A stretch of DNA of 64,000 bases from an uncultured Bacteroidales bacterium (GTDB lineage Bacteria; Bacteroidota; Bacteroidia; Bacteroidales; F082): assembly GCA_946184615.1 (NCBI GenBank), contig CAMHFN010000007.1:1-64000 (forward strand), given 5' to 3'. Below, in pieces: positions 1 through 10,100 of the stretch (position 1 is the stretch's first letter; each line of letters begins with the position of its first letter). A program made the position numbers and the translations under genes. Below the pieces are notes generated by a model. The model saw only the letters and a list, made by a program, of their open reading frames with translations. It was not told where the DNA came from and made no database searches.

Positions 1-1183
1 CGTCCATGGCGCGGACGGTCTTGCCGTCTTCGTTCTGCTTCATGTAGAAAGCCTTGATCTCTTTCGGATAGTCGGTGAGGATGACCGGCTTCTTGAAGTG
101 CTTCTCGACGAGGTAACGCTCGTGCTCCGACTGCAGGTCGACGCCCCAACCGTCCACGGGATACTGGAACTTGCCCTTCTTGTTGTAGTTGGAGTTGCGC
201 AGGATGTCGATGGCCTCGGTGTAGGTGAGGCGCACGAACTCATGCTCGAGCACGAAGTGCAGCTTGCTGATGAGTTCCATCGACTTGTCTTCCTCTTTCT
301 TGCCCTTCTCTTCGTCTTGGAGGCGCTTGCTGAGGAACTGGAGGTCGTCCATGTTGTTGTCCAAAGCGTATTGGATCAAGTATTTCAGCATCTCTTCGGC
401 GAGGTCCATGTTGTCGTTGATGTCGTAGAAGGCCATCTCGGGTTCGATCATCCAGAACTCGGCCAAGTGGCGCGTGGTGTTGGAGTTTTCGGCACGGAAC
501 GTGGGACCAAAGGTGTAGATCTTGCCCAGCGCCGTGGCGGCCAGCTCACCTTCGAGCTGTCCCGATACAGTAAGGTTGGTCGACTTGCCGAAGAAGTCCT
601 GCTTGTAATCGACGTTGCCTTGCTCGTCGCGGGGCGGGTTGTTCAAGTCCAAGGTGGTCACTTGGAACATCTCGCCGGCACCCTCTGCGTCGGAGGCGGT
701 GATGAGCGGGGTGTGGATGTTGTAGAAACCTCTTTCGGTGAAAAACTTGTGAATGGCAAACACCATGGCATGGCGTAGACGCATCACCGCACCGAAAGTA
801 TTGGTGCGGAAACGCAGGTGGGCGATGTCACGCAAGAACTCCAAGGAATGCTTCTTGGGTTGCAACGGGTATTCATCGGGGTTGGCAGGACCGAATAGCC
901 CGATTTCCTTTACGGAGAGCTCCACGGCCTGACCGCTGCCCATGGAGGCCACCAAAACTCCCTTGGCCCACAAGGAGGCTCCAGCGTGCATCAAGGCCAG
1001 ATTCTCCTCGGGGATGACGTTCAAGTCAATGACCAGTTGCAAGTTGTTGATGGTGGAACCATCGTTTAAGGCAATGAAAGCCACGTTTTTGCTGCCGCGC
1101 TTGTTGCGCACCCAGCCCATTACGGTAATCTCTTCTTCCGAAGCCTGCATCTGCAAGGCTTGCTTGATTTCTACTCTTTTCAC
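1..1183 (-). CDS. asnS: Asparaginyl-tRNA synthetase, C-terminus cut by window edge
   Basis: Charges tRNA-Asn with asparagine in the cytoplasm. It is absent from the ORF track because it runs off the left edge; I translated it directly. It opens [34 protein letters not shown], an N-terminal OB-fold anticodon-binding domain, and continues into the class II catalytic core with [16 protein letters not shown] and the motif 2 stretch [27 protein letters not shown], which is diagnostic for AsnRS rather than AspRS. About 394 codons are present of roughly 465 expected; class II motif 3 is off the window. No ATG lies near the 5' end, so a GTG start at 1183 is chosen, about 20 nt below a TAACTTTG promoter box. 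It diverges from the DAHP synthase gene. Confidence 0.95.
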   Translation of the reverse strand, partial: MKRVEIKQALQMQASEEEITVMGWVRNKRGSKNVAFIALNDGSTINNLQLVIDLNVIPEENLALMHAGASLWAKGVLVASMGSGQAVELSVKEIGLFGPANPDEYPLQPKKHSLEFLRDIAHLRFRTNTFGAVMRLRHAMVFAIHKFFTERGFYNIHTPLITASDAEGAGEMFQVTTLDLNNPPRDEQGNVDYKQDFFGKSTNLTVSGQLEGELAATALGKIYTFGPTFRAENSNTTRHLAEFWMIEPEMAFYDINDNMDLAEEMLKYLIQYALDNNMDDLQFLSKRLQDEEKGKKEEDKSMELISKLHFVLEHEFVRLTYTEAIDILRNSNYNKKGKFQYPVDGWGVDLQSEHERYLVEKHFKKPVILTDYPKEIKAFYMKQNEDGKTVRAMD

Positions 1184-1207
1184 GGTATGATGTTTTAAAC
1201 TTAGGCG

Positions 1208-1215
1208 CAAAGTTA
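1208..1215 (-). promoter_or_regulatory. Promoter -7 box of asnS
   Basis: On the minus strand the sequence reads TAACTTTGC, matching the Bacteroidota consensus TAnnTTTG. It predicts a leader of about 20 nt before the GTG start. Confidence 0.6.
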
Positions 1216-1248
1216 TGAAAAAAACACAATAGACGAATAAAAATGCCG

Positions 1249-1256
1249 TATATTTG
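1249..1256 (+). promoter_or_regulatory. Promoter -7 box, leaderless arrangement
   Basis: TATATTTG lies only five bases before the ATG at 1262. As transcription normally begins a few bases after this box, the mRNA would start at or next to the start codon. Confidence 0.6.
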
Positions 1257-1261
1257 CAACG

Positions 1262-2278
1262 ATGAACGATCCAATTGTCATGGCCGGCCCGTGTAGTGTG
1301 GAGTGTGAGGAGCAAATCCTTGCCACAGCGCGTGCTTTGGCCAAAATACCTGAAGTGAAACTATTACGGGGGGGCATCTGGAAACCCCGTACCCGTCCCG
1401 ATGCCTTTGAGGGTAGGGGAGAGGAAGGGTTGAAATGGCTCCTTGAAGCCAAGAAAGAGACGGGCCTGCCCATAGCAACCGAGGTGGCCACGCCTGAACA
1501 CGTTGAATTGGCCTTGAAATACGAGGTCGATGCCTTATGGATCGGTGCCCGTACCGTGGTCAACCCCTTTTCGGTGCAGCAACTGGCCGATACCTTGAAA
1601 GGCATGGACCTCCCCGTTTTTATCAAGAATCCCGTCTCTCCTGACCTAAACCTTTGGGTGGGAGCTTTCGAGCGTTTCAGAAAAGCAGGGGTGGCCCCAT
1701 TGGCGGCCATCCATCGGGGCTTCTCCTATTATAAAGAATCCCCTTACCGCAACTTCCCGATGTGGGAAATTGCCATCGAGTTGAAGCGTGTTCTTGATGT
1801 TCCGGTGCTCACCGACATCAGCCATATCTGTGGATGTCGGGAACTGCTTCGTGACACCGCCCAGAAATCGATCGATTTGGCTTTTGACGGCTTGATGGTG
1901 GAATGCCACCACGATCCTGACCATGCACTCACCGATGCTAGTCAACAGATTTCACCAGAAATGTTGAAAGAATTATTGGTATCGCTGCGGCCTCGCTCCT
2001 CTCAGGCTGCTGCTAATGATCAAGTGCTGGCAGCCCTTCGTAGCGAGATTGACGACATTGATGCTGAATTGCTCCAGCTGTTGGCTCGTCGGATGAATGT
2101 CTCAAGCCAAATCGGTGCATACAAGAAAGAGAAGGGACTCACGGTGGTGCAGATGGATCGCTGGAAACAAATCTTGGCCAATCACCTCCAAACGGGAGAA
2201 GAACTCGGCCTTTCAAAGGAATTAATAAATAAGGTGTTCGAAGCCATCCATCTGGCCTCCATCCAACGCCAATCTTAA
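1262..2278 (+). CDS. Bifunctional DAHP synthase / chorismate mutase
   Basis: Catalyses the first step of the shikimate pathway (phosphoenolpyruvate plus erythrose 4-phosphate to DAHP) and the chorismate-to-prephenate branch reaction. Residues 1-245 form a KDO8P-synthase-like (type I-beta) DAHP synthase barrel: [54 protein letters not shown] and a [12 protein letters not shown] metal/substrate loop. Residues 255-335 are a type II (AroQ) chorismate mutase, with [19 protein letters not shown] and IGAYKKEKG. The fusion is typical of Bacteroidota. The protein is slightly shorter at the N-terminus than common homologues, but the promoter box five bases upstream leaves no room for an earlier start. 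Its stop abuts a heptad repeat array shared with the convergent lipoprotein gene. Confidence 0.93.
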   Translation: MNDPIVMAGPCSVECEEQILATARALAKIPEVKLLRGGIWKPRTRPDAFEGRGEEGLKWLLEAKKETGLPIATEVATPEHVELALKYEVDALWIGARTVVNPFSVQQLADTLKGMDLPVFIKNPVSPDLNLWVGAFERFRKAGVAPLAAIHRGFSYYKESPYRNFPMWEIAIELKRVLDVPVLTDISHICGCRELLRDTAQKSIDLAFDGLMVECHHDPDHALTDASQQISPEMLKELLVSLRPRSSQAAANDQVLAALRSEIDDIDAELLQLLARRMNVSSQIGAYKKEKGLTVVQMDRWKQILANHLQTGEELGLSKELINKVFEAIHLASIQRQS

Positions 2279-2303
2279 TTCTTACTTCTTACTTCTGTCT
2301 TCT
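2277..2303 (+). repeat. Heptad repeat array, TTCTTAC family
   Basis: TTCTTAC TTCTTAC TTCTGTC TTCT fills the whole gap between the convergent stops of the DAHP synthase and lipoprotein genes. The 25-mer at 2279-2303 is identical to that at 45042-45066. Confidence 0.85.
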
Positions 2304-2752
2304 CAATTAAAAATGTGCACCTCATACCCATCAAAACTGGTGCGGTACTGAATGAGCGGATAAATACCGTCGCCTTCGAAGATGTCGCCATTAATAATAT
2401 TGTATTTGATGTCGTTGCAGTTGTCGACAACGAAGGGGAAATCGACCACCAGTCGGGTGAGATTGCCGTTGTTGTCCCGGCAGTCGGGATTATTAGGGGG
2501 AAGTCGGTCGTAGGCCCTGAACTCGTCTTGCGATAACCGGTACACAATGAGACCACGACTGGTACTCATCGGGTCGGAAGTCAGGTACGTGTAGCCGCTC
2601 ACCACCCTCAGGTCGTAATAGTCGATCTGGTTGAGGTTGATGGTGATGTTGATGATGGCGTTGGGGTAGTTTGGGTTTTCATGGACATCCTTGCAGCCTT
2701 GTAATGAGGCTGTGAGCAGCAGGATCAAAAGCAGGGTTCGTTTGTTTTTCAT
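2303..2752 (-). CDS. Lipoprotein resembling a degenerate Rieske-fold protein
   Basis: A 149-residue lipoprotein with signal and lipobox MKNKRTLLLILLLTASLQGC. The body reads RGLIVYRLSQDEFRAYDRLPPNNPDC and ends PLIQYRTSFDGYEVHIFN. From memory this resembles a Bacteroidota family of small Rieske-like lipoproteins with a VYR..xEFxAYDR opening and a PLxxYRTxFDG close. The Cys and His ligands expected in that family are mostly replaced here (DRLPPN, DNCNDIKY), so an iron-sulfur cluster is unlikely. The ORF track begins far upstream at 3055; ATG 2752 is chosen because it gives a clean lipoprotein signal. TACATTTG sits four bases upstream, so the transcript may be leaderless. Confidence 0.75.
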   Translation of the reverse strand: MKNKRTLLLILLLTASLQGCKDVHENPNYPNAIINITINLNQIDYYDLRVVSGYTYLTSDPMSTSRGLIVYRLSQDEFRAYDRLPPNNPDCRDNNGNLTRLVVDFPFVVDNCNDIKYNIINGDIFEGDGIYPLIQYRTSFDGYEVHIFN

Positions 2753-2756
2753 TCCG

Positions 2757-2764
2757 CAAATGTA
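2757..2764 (-). promoter_or_regulatory. Promoter -7 box, leaderless arrangement
   Basis: The minus strand reads TACATTTGCGGA then ATG, leaving four bases between box and start codon of the lipoprotein gene. Confidence 0.55.
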
Positions 2765-2784
2765 GTTGTTTTTGCTGAAAGTGC

Positions 2785-2792
2785 TATCTTTG
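2785..2792 (+). promoter_or_regulatory. Promoter -7 box of small lipoprotein gene
   Basis: TATCTTTG is followed by TACGTCGAAAAA, an initially transcribed sequence very like that of greA (CACGTCGAAAAA). The leader is about 18 nt. Confidence 0.6.
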
Positions 2793-2815
2793 TACGTCGA
2801 AAAACACGAAAACGG

Positions 2816-3061
2816 ATGAAGAGAAGTGCCATTTTTTTCTTGGTTTTGCTCTTGCTGATGACTTTTTCCTGTGCCTCTAGCCGCTCCAGTAGGGCGATTC
2901 GAAAGGCCGAGCGGATGATGGAGCAGCAAGAGAGGCAGGCCCAAAAGGATTATGAGAAAGCCATTGACACGCACTATAAGCATCAGGCTCCGAAGACGAA
3001 GAAGATGATTCGTGAAGACCGGCGCCGTGCCAGACGACTGAATCGGCATCTGCAACGCTGA
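2816..3061 (+). CDS. Small highly basic lipoprotein, unknown function
   Basis: An 81-residue protein with a lipobox signal (LLLLMTFSCAS) and a strongly charged body rich in Arg, Lys, Glu and Gln (RAIRKAERMMEQQERQAQKDYEKA, ending KKMIREDRRRARRLNRHLQR). The body looks helical, possibly coiled coil, with no recognisable domain. It has its own TATCTTTG promoter and is followed by a 243-bp gap, so it appears monocistronic. I do not recognise a function; an envelope role is inferred only from the lipoprotein signal. Confidence 0.75.
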   Translation: MKRSAIFFLVLLLLMTFSCASSRSSRAIRKAERMMEQQERQAQKDYEKAIDTHYKHQAPKTKKMIREDRRRARRLNRHLQR

Positions 3062-3304
3062 GTCTCTATTAATATTAAATAGGTGTGTTTTTCTTAAAAG
3101 CAGCCTTTTTCTGTCAAAATTTTTTTTCGGGAGAGTTGTTTTGTAATCCCTTAATTTTCATCATTTTCACAAGATGTGAGAATTTTTTTAACGAAAAAAA
3201 CATCACTAAAAATTGTTTTTTCTTGTGTGCTTGGTAAAAAGTTTATAATTTTGATGGCTTTTTAGTGCAAATTAAATAGGAAGTATAACATAAAATCACA
3301 AGGT
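3062..3304. other. AT-rich gap holding the TonB receptor promoter
   Basis: This 243-bp gene-free stretch is very A+T rich with poly-T and poly-A runs. The only signal I can support is the promoter at 3223-3253. No RNA gene or clear terminator was seen. Confidence 0.5.
3223..3253 (+). promoter_or_regulatory. Promoter of the TonB receptor/T9SS/PorV operon
   Basis: A -33 element TTGTG at 3223 and a -7 box TAATTTTG at 3246-3253 are separated by about 19 bp. The leader is roughly 45 nt and A-rich. Confidence 0.6.
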
Positions 3305-6300
3305 ATGTTTAGAAATTTACTAATGACCCTTGCAATTGTGTTGGCAACATGCACGTTAGCTTTCGCACAGCAAGGACGACTCAAAGGAAAGGTTACCGAT
3401 GAAACGGGTCAGCCCGTATCGTTCGCAAACATCGTCCTCGAAAAAGGAGGAACCTTGGTTGGCGGTGCGACTTCGGATTTCGATGGTAACTATGACATCA
3501 ACCCTATTCCTCCGGGAACGTATGATTTGAAGGCAACCTTCGTTGGCTACAACAATTATGTCTTGAACGGCATCATTATTCCGGCCAACAAGATTACCGA
3601 TTGGAACATTAAGATGCAGAGTGGTGCCATTAGTCTGACGGAGGTCACGGTTATCGATTATGAGGTTCCGTTGATCTCGAAGGATAACACCACGTCCGGT
3701 GCTTCCATCACCGCTGAGGAAATCGCTAAGTTGCCGAACCGTTCGGCATCGGGTGTCGCCTCTACCGTAGGCGGTGTGTACTCGGCTGACGGTGAGGTCG
3801 GTAGTATCCGTGGTTCTCGTGAAGACGCCGTCTACTACATCGACGGTGTGAAGGTCATCGGTAGTTCCAGCGTTCCGCAAAGCGCTATCGACCAGGTGGA
3901 CGTCATTCTTGGTGGTACCCCTGCCATGTATGGTGACGCCATGGGCGGTATCATCAACGTGACTACCAAAGGCCCCAGCCGTACCTTCGGCGCTGGTCTG
4001 GAACTTGAAACCTCAGTGGAAGGCTATGGCCGTAACCGTTTGGGCTTCAGCATCCAGGGACCACTCATCAAGGGTAAGCAAGCCGAGACCGCTCTGCTGG
4101 GCTTCTTCCTCGCTGGTGACCTCTCCTACAACAAAGTGGGTGCCCTCTCTGCTACGGGTTTCTATACCGCCGACCAAAGATGGCTGGATACCATCTCCAA
4201 GTATCCTCTCGTCCCCACCGGCATTGGTGCTGGTACCTACCAAACAGCTTCCTTCACCAAAAAGGACGACTTGGTTTACTCCAGATTATCAGCCAACACC
4301 AGCAGCTATTCCGTGAACCTCTCGGGTAACATCAACGTTCGTACGACCGAGACCATCAACCTCACCATCGGTGGATCGTTCTACAGATACAGCGGACACG
4401 GATTCTCACGTAGCTTCTCCTACTTCAACACCGATAAAAACTATATCAGCAAGTCAGGGACCACCCGTGGCTATATCCGCTTCACCCAGCGTTTCCCCAC
4501 CGCCCCCGAAAGCACCTCGCTGATTCGTAACTTCTACTATAGCATCCAAGCCGACTACACTAGATCAACAGGTGAGTATGGTGACCCCGACCTTTGGGAC
4601 AATATCTTTGGATATGGCTACCTCGGAAACTTTATGACCTATAAGACCCCGACTTATCAAGTGGGTAACGTTGACTCTGTGCTTGTGGACGGTCAATATA
4701 GAAACTTCACCAACGTCTGGACCCTGAACTCCTGGGACTACGACACCCTCGTCGAGTTCACTCCCTCGGAACTCAACCCCCTGTTGGCCAGATATACCGA
4801 TTATACCATCGACCTCTATAGAGGCAATGGCGCTAGCGGTTACTACGACAACTTCACCAACCTTCAACTCAATGGTGGTCTGGTGAACGGACGTACCCCG
4901 AACTACATCTATGGCATGTATGCCGTCCCCGGCACCATCATGTCCAACTACGGTAAGTCCGTCAGCGACCAGATCGCTTTCAACGTCAACGCCTCCATGA
5001 CGATTGGTAACGGCGATAGCTCACACGAAGTGAAACTCGGTTTCCAATATGAACAGCAGAACTCCAGCGGCATGAGCTACGTTACCGACTACTGGACCCT
5101 TATGCGTGGCTTGGTGAACTCCCATATTCAAGAGTTGGATATGGCTAACCCGTATGCGACCAGCTATGACGGTTACGTCGATACCGTCCGCTTCCACAGA
5201 TTCTACGACGGTGACAACCAGTTTGTTTTCGACGTCAACCTGCGTAAAGCTATGGGTCTCGATCCCAAGGGAACCGACTACATCTTGATCGACTCCTATG
5301 ATTTTAGCGACAACTCCATCATGTATTATGATGAGAACGGCAAGAAGAATAAAGCCTATGTCTCTGGCGGCCTCGATATCAGCATGTTCTCACCTGACGA
5401 ACTTACCCGTGACGGTCAACTCTATGTGTCCTACTACGGCTACACTTACGATGGTAAGAAACACGGCTGGGGAGAACGTCCTACGCTCGATGACTTCTTC
5501 ACTGAGACCAAGACCGATGATAATGGCAATACCTTCTTCACCCGTCCTGTGGCCTCCAGCCAGCCTATTTACGCTGCCGGTTATATCCAGGATAAATTCG
5601 CCTTCAAAGACTTGATCTTCCAAGTCGGTGTTCGTGCCGACCGTTTTGACGCTAACCAGTCGGTGTTGAAAGACCCCTTCATCCTTTACAACTACTTCAC
5701 TGTCGGCGACAAACGCTCCAATGGTCAGATTGAACTTCCTACAGGTGAGTTTGTCACCATCCCGAGCAACATCGGCGACGACTACGCCATCTATATCAAC
5801 GGCCTTACCGACATCAACGAAATCACTGGTTTCCGTAGCGGTACCACATGGTATAATGCTGACGGTGCTATCGTGGCTTCCCCGACGGCTCTGGCCAGAG
5901 GCGGTACCGAACCTACCCCGTGGGTCAAAAACCCTGACCAACAAAAGGTGGACCAAGCTTCCTTCGAAGACTATAAACCTTCATGGGACTTCATGCCGCG
6001 TATCTCCTTCTCCTTCCCGATTTCTGACGAGGCCCTGTTCTTCGCTCACTACGACAAGCTGACCCAGCGTCCTTCAAGTGCCTACTTCGTCACCCCGCTC
6101 GACTATTACTACTTCACTGAGAATTCCGGTTCTATCGCCAACCCGAACTTGAGACCTATGCAGACGGTTGACTACGAACTCGGTTTCACCCAGAAGATCA
6201 ATAACACCTCCTCGTTCACCATCACGGCCTACTATCGTGAGATTCGTAATATGGTTCAGATGTATCGTCTGACAGGTGCTTACCCGAAGTCCTACACTTC

Positions 6301-7066
6301 CTACAGTAACCTCGACTTTGGTACCACCAAAGGTATTACCGCCGAATACGACCTCCGTAGAACCAAGAACGTCCGTGTGCGTGCCAACTACACTTTGCAG
6401 TATGCAAGCATGACCGGTTCTTCCACCTCAACGGCTGCCGCTCTGATTAGCGCTGGTGTGCCTAACCTGAGATCAACCTTCCCGACGGGTTTCGACCGCC
6501 GTCACGCCGTCAGCCTTACCGTTGACTATCGTTACGGTTCTGGTAAGAAATACGATGGTCCCGTCATCAACCGCGAGAAGTCAGGCAAGAGCCCCATTCA
6601 ATTGCTCGCCAATGCAGGTGCCTCTCTGACACTGACCGGTGGTTCCGGTGCCCCGTACACCGCTTCACGTACCGTGACCTCCCCGATCTCTGGTGGTAAC
6701 AACCTGCTTGAAGGTACTTACTACGGCTCCAGAATGCCGGCCTCCTTCAAGATGGACCTCCGTGTCGACAAGGACTTCTATATCACCCTCGGTGGCAATA
6801 AGGAAGGTAAGACAGGCCGCGAAGCCTTCTTCAACGTGTATGTCAACGTGACCAACCTCCTTAACGCAAAGAACATCTTGAGTGTTTACAACGCAACTGG
6901 CGACCCTGATGATGATGGTTACCTCACCTCAGCCAAATATCAACAGGAAATCCGCAACCAGTTGGATCCCGAAGCTTTCATCCAAATGTACCAGATCTAC
7001 GTGAACAACGGTGGACACTACTCCACACCTCGCCAGATCAAAGTCGGTGCAAGCTTTAACTTCTAA
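3305..7066 (+). CDS. TonB-dependent outer-membrane receptor with carboxypeptidase-like domain
   Basis: A 1253-residue outer-membrane receptor. It has a signal peptide (MFRNLLMTLAIVLATCTLAFAQ), an N-terminal CarboxypepD_reg-like beta-sandwich (about 25-110, GRLKGKVTDETGQPVSFANIVLEKGG), a plug domain (about 125-235, SITAEEIAKLPNRSASGVAS, EDAVYYIDGVKV, DVILGGTPAMYGDAMGGIINVTTK) and a long barrel ending in aromatic FNF. There is no SusD partner, so this is not a SusC/SusD glycan importer; instead the next genes encode a T9SS cargo protein and a PorV-like barrel, suggesting a role linked to that secreted protein. The substrate cannot be read from the sequence. Confidence 0.92.
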   Translation: MFRNLLMTLAIVLATCTLAFAQQGRLKGKVTDETGQPVSFANIVLEKGGTLVGGATSDFDGNYDINPIPPGTYDLKATFVGYNNYVLNGIIIPANKITDWNIKMQSGAISLTEVTVIDYEVPLISKDNTTSGASITAEEIAKLPNRSASGVASTVGGVYSADGEVGSIRGSREDAVYYIDGVKVIGSSSVPQSAIDQVDVILGGTPAMYGDAMGGIINVTTKGPSRTFGAGLELETSVEGYGRNRLGFSIQGPLIKGKQAETALLGFFLAGDLSYNKVGALSATGFYTADQRWLDTISKYPLVPTGIGAGTYQTASFTKKDDLVYSRLSANTSSYSVNLSGNINVRTTETINLTIGGSFYRYSGHGFSRSFSYFNTDKNYISKSGTTRGYIRFTQRFPTAPESTSLIRNFYYSIQADYTRSTGEYGDPDLWDNIFGYGYLGNFMTYKTPTYQVGNVDSVLVDGQYRNFTNVWTLNSWDYDTLVEFTPSELNPLLARYTDYTIDLYRGNGASGYYDNFTNLQLNGGLVNGRTPNYIYGMYAVPGTIMSNYGKSVSDQIAFNVNASMTIGNGDSSHEVKLGFQYEQQNSSGMSYVTDYWTLMRGLVNSHIQELDMANPYATSYDGYVDTVRFHRFYDGDNQFVFDVNLRKAMGLDPKGTDYILIDSYDFSDNSIMYYDENGKKNKAYVSGGLDISMFSPDELTRDGQLYVSYYGYTYDGKKHGWGERPTLDDFFTETKTDDNGNTFFTRPVASSQPIYAAGYIQDKFAFKDLIFQVGVRADRFDANQSVLKDPFILYNYFTVGDKRSNGQIELPTGEFVTIPSNIGDDYAIYINGLTDINEITGFRSGTTWYNADGAIVASPTALARGGTEPTPWVKNPDQQKVDQASFEDYKPSWDFMPRISFSFPISDEALFFAHYDKLTQRPSSAYFVTPLDYYYFTENSGSIANPNLRPMQTVDYELGFTQKINNTSSFTITAYYREIRNMVQMYRLTGAYPKSYTSYSNLDFGTTKGITAEYDLRRTKNVRVRANYTLQYASMTGSSTSTAAALISAGVPNLRSTFPTGFDRRHAVSLTVDYRYGSGKKYDGPVINREKSGKSPIQLLANAGASLTLTGGSGAPYTASRTVTSPISGGNNLLEGTYYGSRMPASFKMDLRVDKDFYITLGGNKEGKTGREAFFNVYVNVTNLLNAKNILSVYNATGDPDDDGYLTSAKYQQEIRNQLDPEAFIQMYQIYVNNGGHYSTPRQIKVGASFNF

Positions 7067-7105
7067 TGAACGATGGTTGAATCTAAAAGAATAATCACAG
7101 ATAAT

Positions 7106-10100
7106 ATGAAGAATATCGCACGTTTATTGTTTGTCGCGCTCCTTATGATGGGCGTTACAATTCCAGGAAAGGCTCACGTCTGGGTCGGTGACGGTACCCC
7201 CTCTAAGGGAAACCGGGAGCTGAAAGAGACGACAGCCGGATGTTCACCATCGTCCGCTTTTGAATGGTTGAACATCAACAATGTTAGAACCCGTTTTAAC
7301 GCGGGCGGTGACATGTGGTGGGACCTCCCCGGTGGTATGGGAGCCCAGTACTTCATCCCTGCCAATGGCTCTGCTACCTCTTTGTTCGCTGGTGCTCTTT
7401 GGATCGCTGGTCGTGACATTAACAACCAGTTGAAATGTTCTGCTGTGCGTTTCCGTCAAGGTCCCGATCTCAAGGGTGGTAACGATTTCTGGACAGGTCC
7501 TCTGACCCTCGATGGTGCCAACATCGACGCTGTTACCTGCGCCGAATGGGACCGCATCTGGAAAATCACCCGCGATGAAGTTGACGAGTTCATCAATCAC
7601 TTGACGGGCCCGAAAGATGACCCCAAATCCAGATACGGATCTTTTGAACCTACCGAGGATTATCCGTCACCCCCGAAGATCATTCTCGAATGGCCTGCCC
7701 ATCCTGAAATCGTCGGTGGTAACTGGGACGGCGTCAGCCACTACATGGCTCCCTTCTATGACAATAACTTCAACGGTGAATATGATCCCGAGAACGGTGA
7801 CTTCCCCTATTATGATGTTGACAATGAACTCTGTCACACCAAGACCCCAACCATGGACGAGCAGTATGAGCCCGAAGCGATCCACGGCTCCATCCTCTCC
7901 GACCAAGTGCTGAAAGGTGACCAAACCCTGTGGTGGGTGTTCAATGATAAGGGTAATTCACATACCGAATCCCACGGTTCAGCCATCGGTCTTGAAATCC
8001 GTGCACAAGCTTTCGGATTTGCTACCAACGACGAAATCAATAACATGTCGTTCTGTAGCTACGAGATCATCAACCGCTCTACTTATGAACTCACCAACAC
8101 CTACTTCTGCCCTTGGACTGACGTGGACCTTGGCTATGCCCGTGACGACTATGTGGGTTGCGACGTGCAACGTGGTCTTGGTTACGGTTACAATGGTTAT
8201 GCTATCGATGGTAGCGGTGAACCTGAAGCTTATGGTAACCAACCTCCAGCGGTGGGTATCGACTTCTTCCAGGGTCCTTATATGGATGCTGATGAAATAG
8301 ACAACCCCAAATATAAATTCACCATCAATTCCGTGTTCACTGGTCTCGACCCGATCTCTGGTGACTCCATTTTCATCCATGATACCGTCGATAGAGAACA
8401 ACTCTGCGATGAGTCCATCAATGGTGTGAACTTCGGTAACGGCATTGTCGATGATGAACGTTTCGGTATGCGCCGCTTCCTTTATCACACCAACGGTGCT
8501 GCCCAAACGGGTGACCCGGAATATGCTTCCGACTACTATAACTTCCTGCGTGGTATCTGGAAGGACGGTAACAGCATGATGTATGGTGGTAACGCTTATC
8601 CAGGCACCTCTGGTGTCGTGGGTCCCGCCTGCGTGTTCATGTTCCCCGGCGATACCGACCCCTGCAACTGGGGTACCGGTGGTATTCCTCCGGGAGGTGG
8701 TTACAACCAAAATGGTAAATACTGGACCGACTCTGAAGCGGGCAACAAGCCGGATGACCGTCGTTTCATGCAGTCCGCTGGTCCCTTCACCTTGAAACCA
8801 GGTGCCGTCAACTACATCACCTTCGGTGTGCCGTGGGCTCGTGCTACCTCGGGTGGTCCTCAAGCTTCTGTGGAACTTCTCCGCGTGACCGACGACAAGT
8901 GCCAGGCTTTGTTCGACAACTGCTTTAAAGTTATCGATGGCCCCAGCGCTCCTGACCTCACCATCCGCGAACTCGACCAGAAACTTATCGTTTATCTGTC
9001 CTATACTCCTTCTTCAAACAACTATAAGGAAGGCTATATCGAAAAAGATCCTGAAATCCCGGAGTATCGCCCCGATGATTCTACCAAATTGGCCGACCGT
9101 TTCTATCGTTTCGAAGGTTATAAAGTGTTTCAGCTTGTCAACGATGAAGTCGGTGCTGATGAACTTAGCAACAATGCCAAGGCTCGTCTGGTCTTCCAAT
9201 GCGACATCCAAAATGGTGTTTCCCACCTGGTCAACTATGAATGGGATGACCATATTGGTGCTATCGTTCCTAGTTTGAAAGTGGATGGTGCCGATGCCGG
9301 CATTACCCATAGCTTCGTGGTCACTGAAGACTTGTTCTCCACTGGTGAGAGCACCTCTCTGGTCAACCATAAGACCTATTATTACATGGCCGTTGCTTAT
9401 GCCTATAACAACTATATGGACTATGCCCAGGATCCTAGCGAACCCATCCTCCTTTCAGGTCAGCAAAAGCCCTACCTCGAAGGTCGTAAGGACATCAAGT
9501 GCTACGAAGCCGTCCCGCATAAGATCATCAATGGTACTGTGATGCAGTGTGAATACGGTCAGAAACCGGCCATCACTCGTCTCGTCGGTATCGGTAATGG
9601 TGGCAATGAACTTGAGTTGAGCGAAGAGACCGTTCACGACATCCTTTACGATAAGGATAACAATTTGAAGGTGGCTAGCAAAGAGGTTGTAATGGGTCAT
9701 CCCGACTACCCGATTGCTTATCATCCTTCCTACAAAGTGGGTTATGGTCCTCTCAATGTGAAGGTGATTGATCCTCTTAATGTGAAATCCACCACCTACG
9801 AACTCACCTTTGACTCCTTGTTCCCAGTGTATACCCATGGCGTTTCGACCAATAACTCCGTTCAACTTGTCGGTAGCGATACCGTACAAGATAGTAGAGC
9901 CTTGCGTATGGCTTCTCACTGGACTCTTCTGGATACGGTGAGCGGCGAGGTCTACCATTGCGATACGATCACCACCTTCTCTGATGAAAAGATGTTCATC
10001 GATAGAGGTATCTCCATCACGGTCAACCAGCCTTGGAATCTTGGCCCAGTGTATGTGGGTAAGTTGTGGGACAATGACCAAAGCAACCCGCACTTCTATA

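Noticed and set aside
98-778. 226-residue plus-strand ORF
   Set aside because: Lies opposite asnS, whose reading frame shows conserved synthetase motifs throughout.
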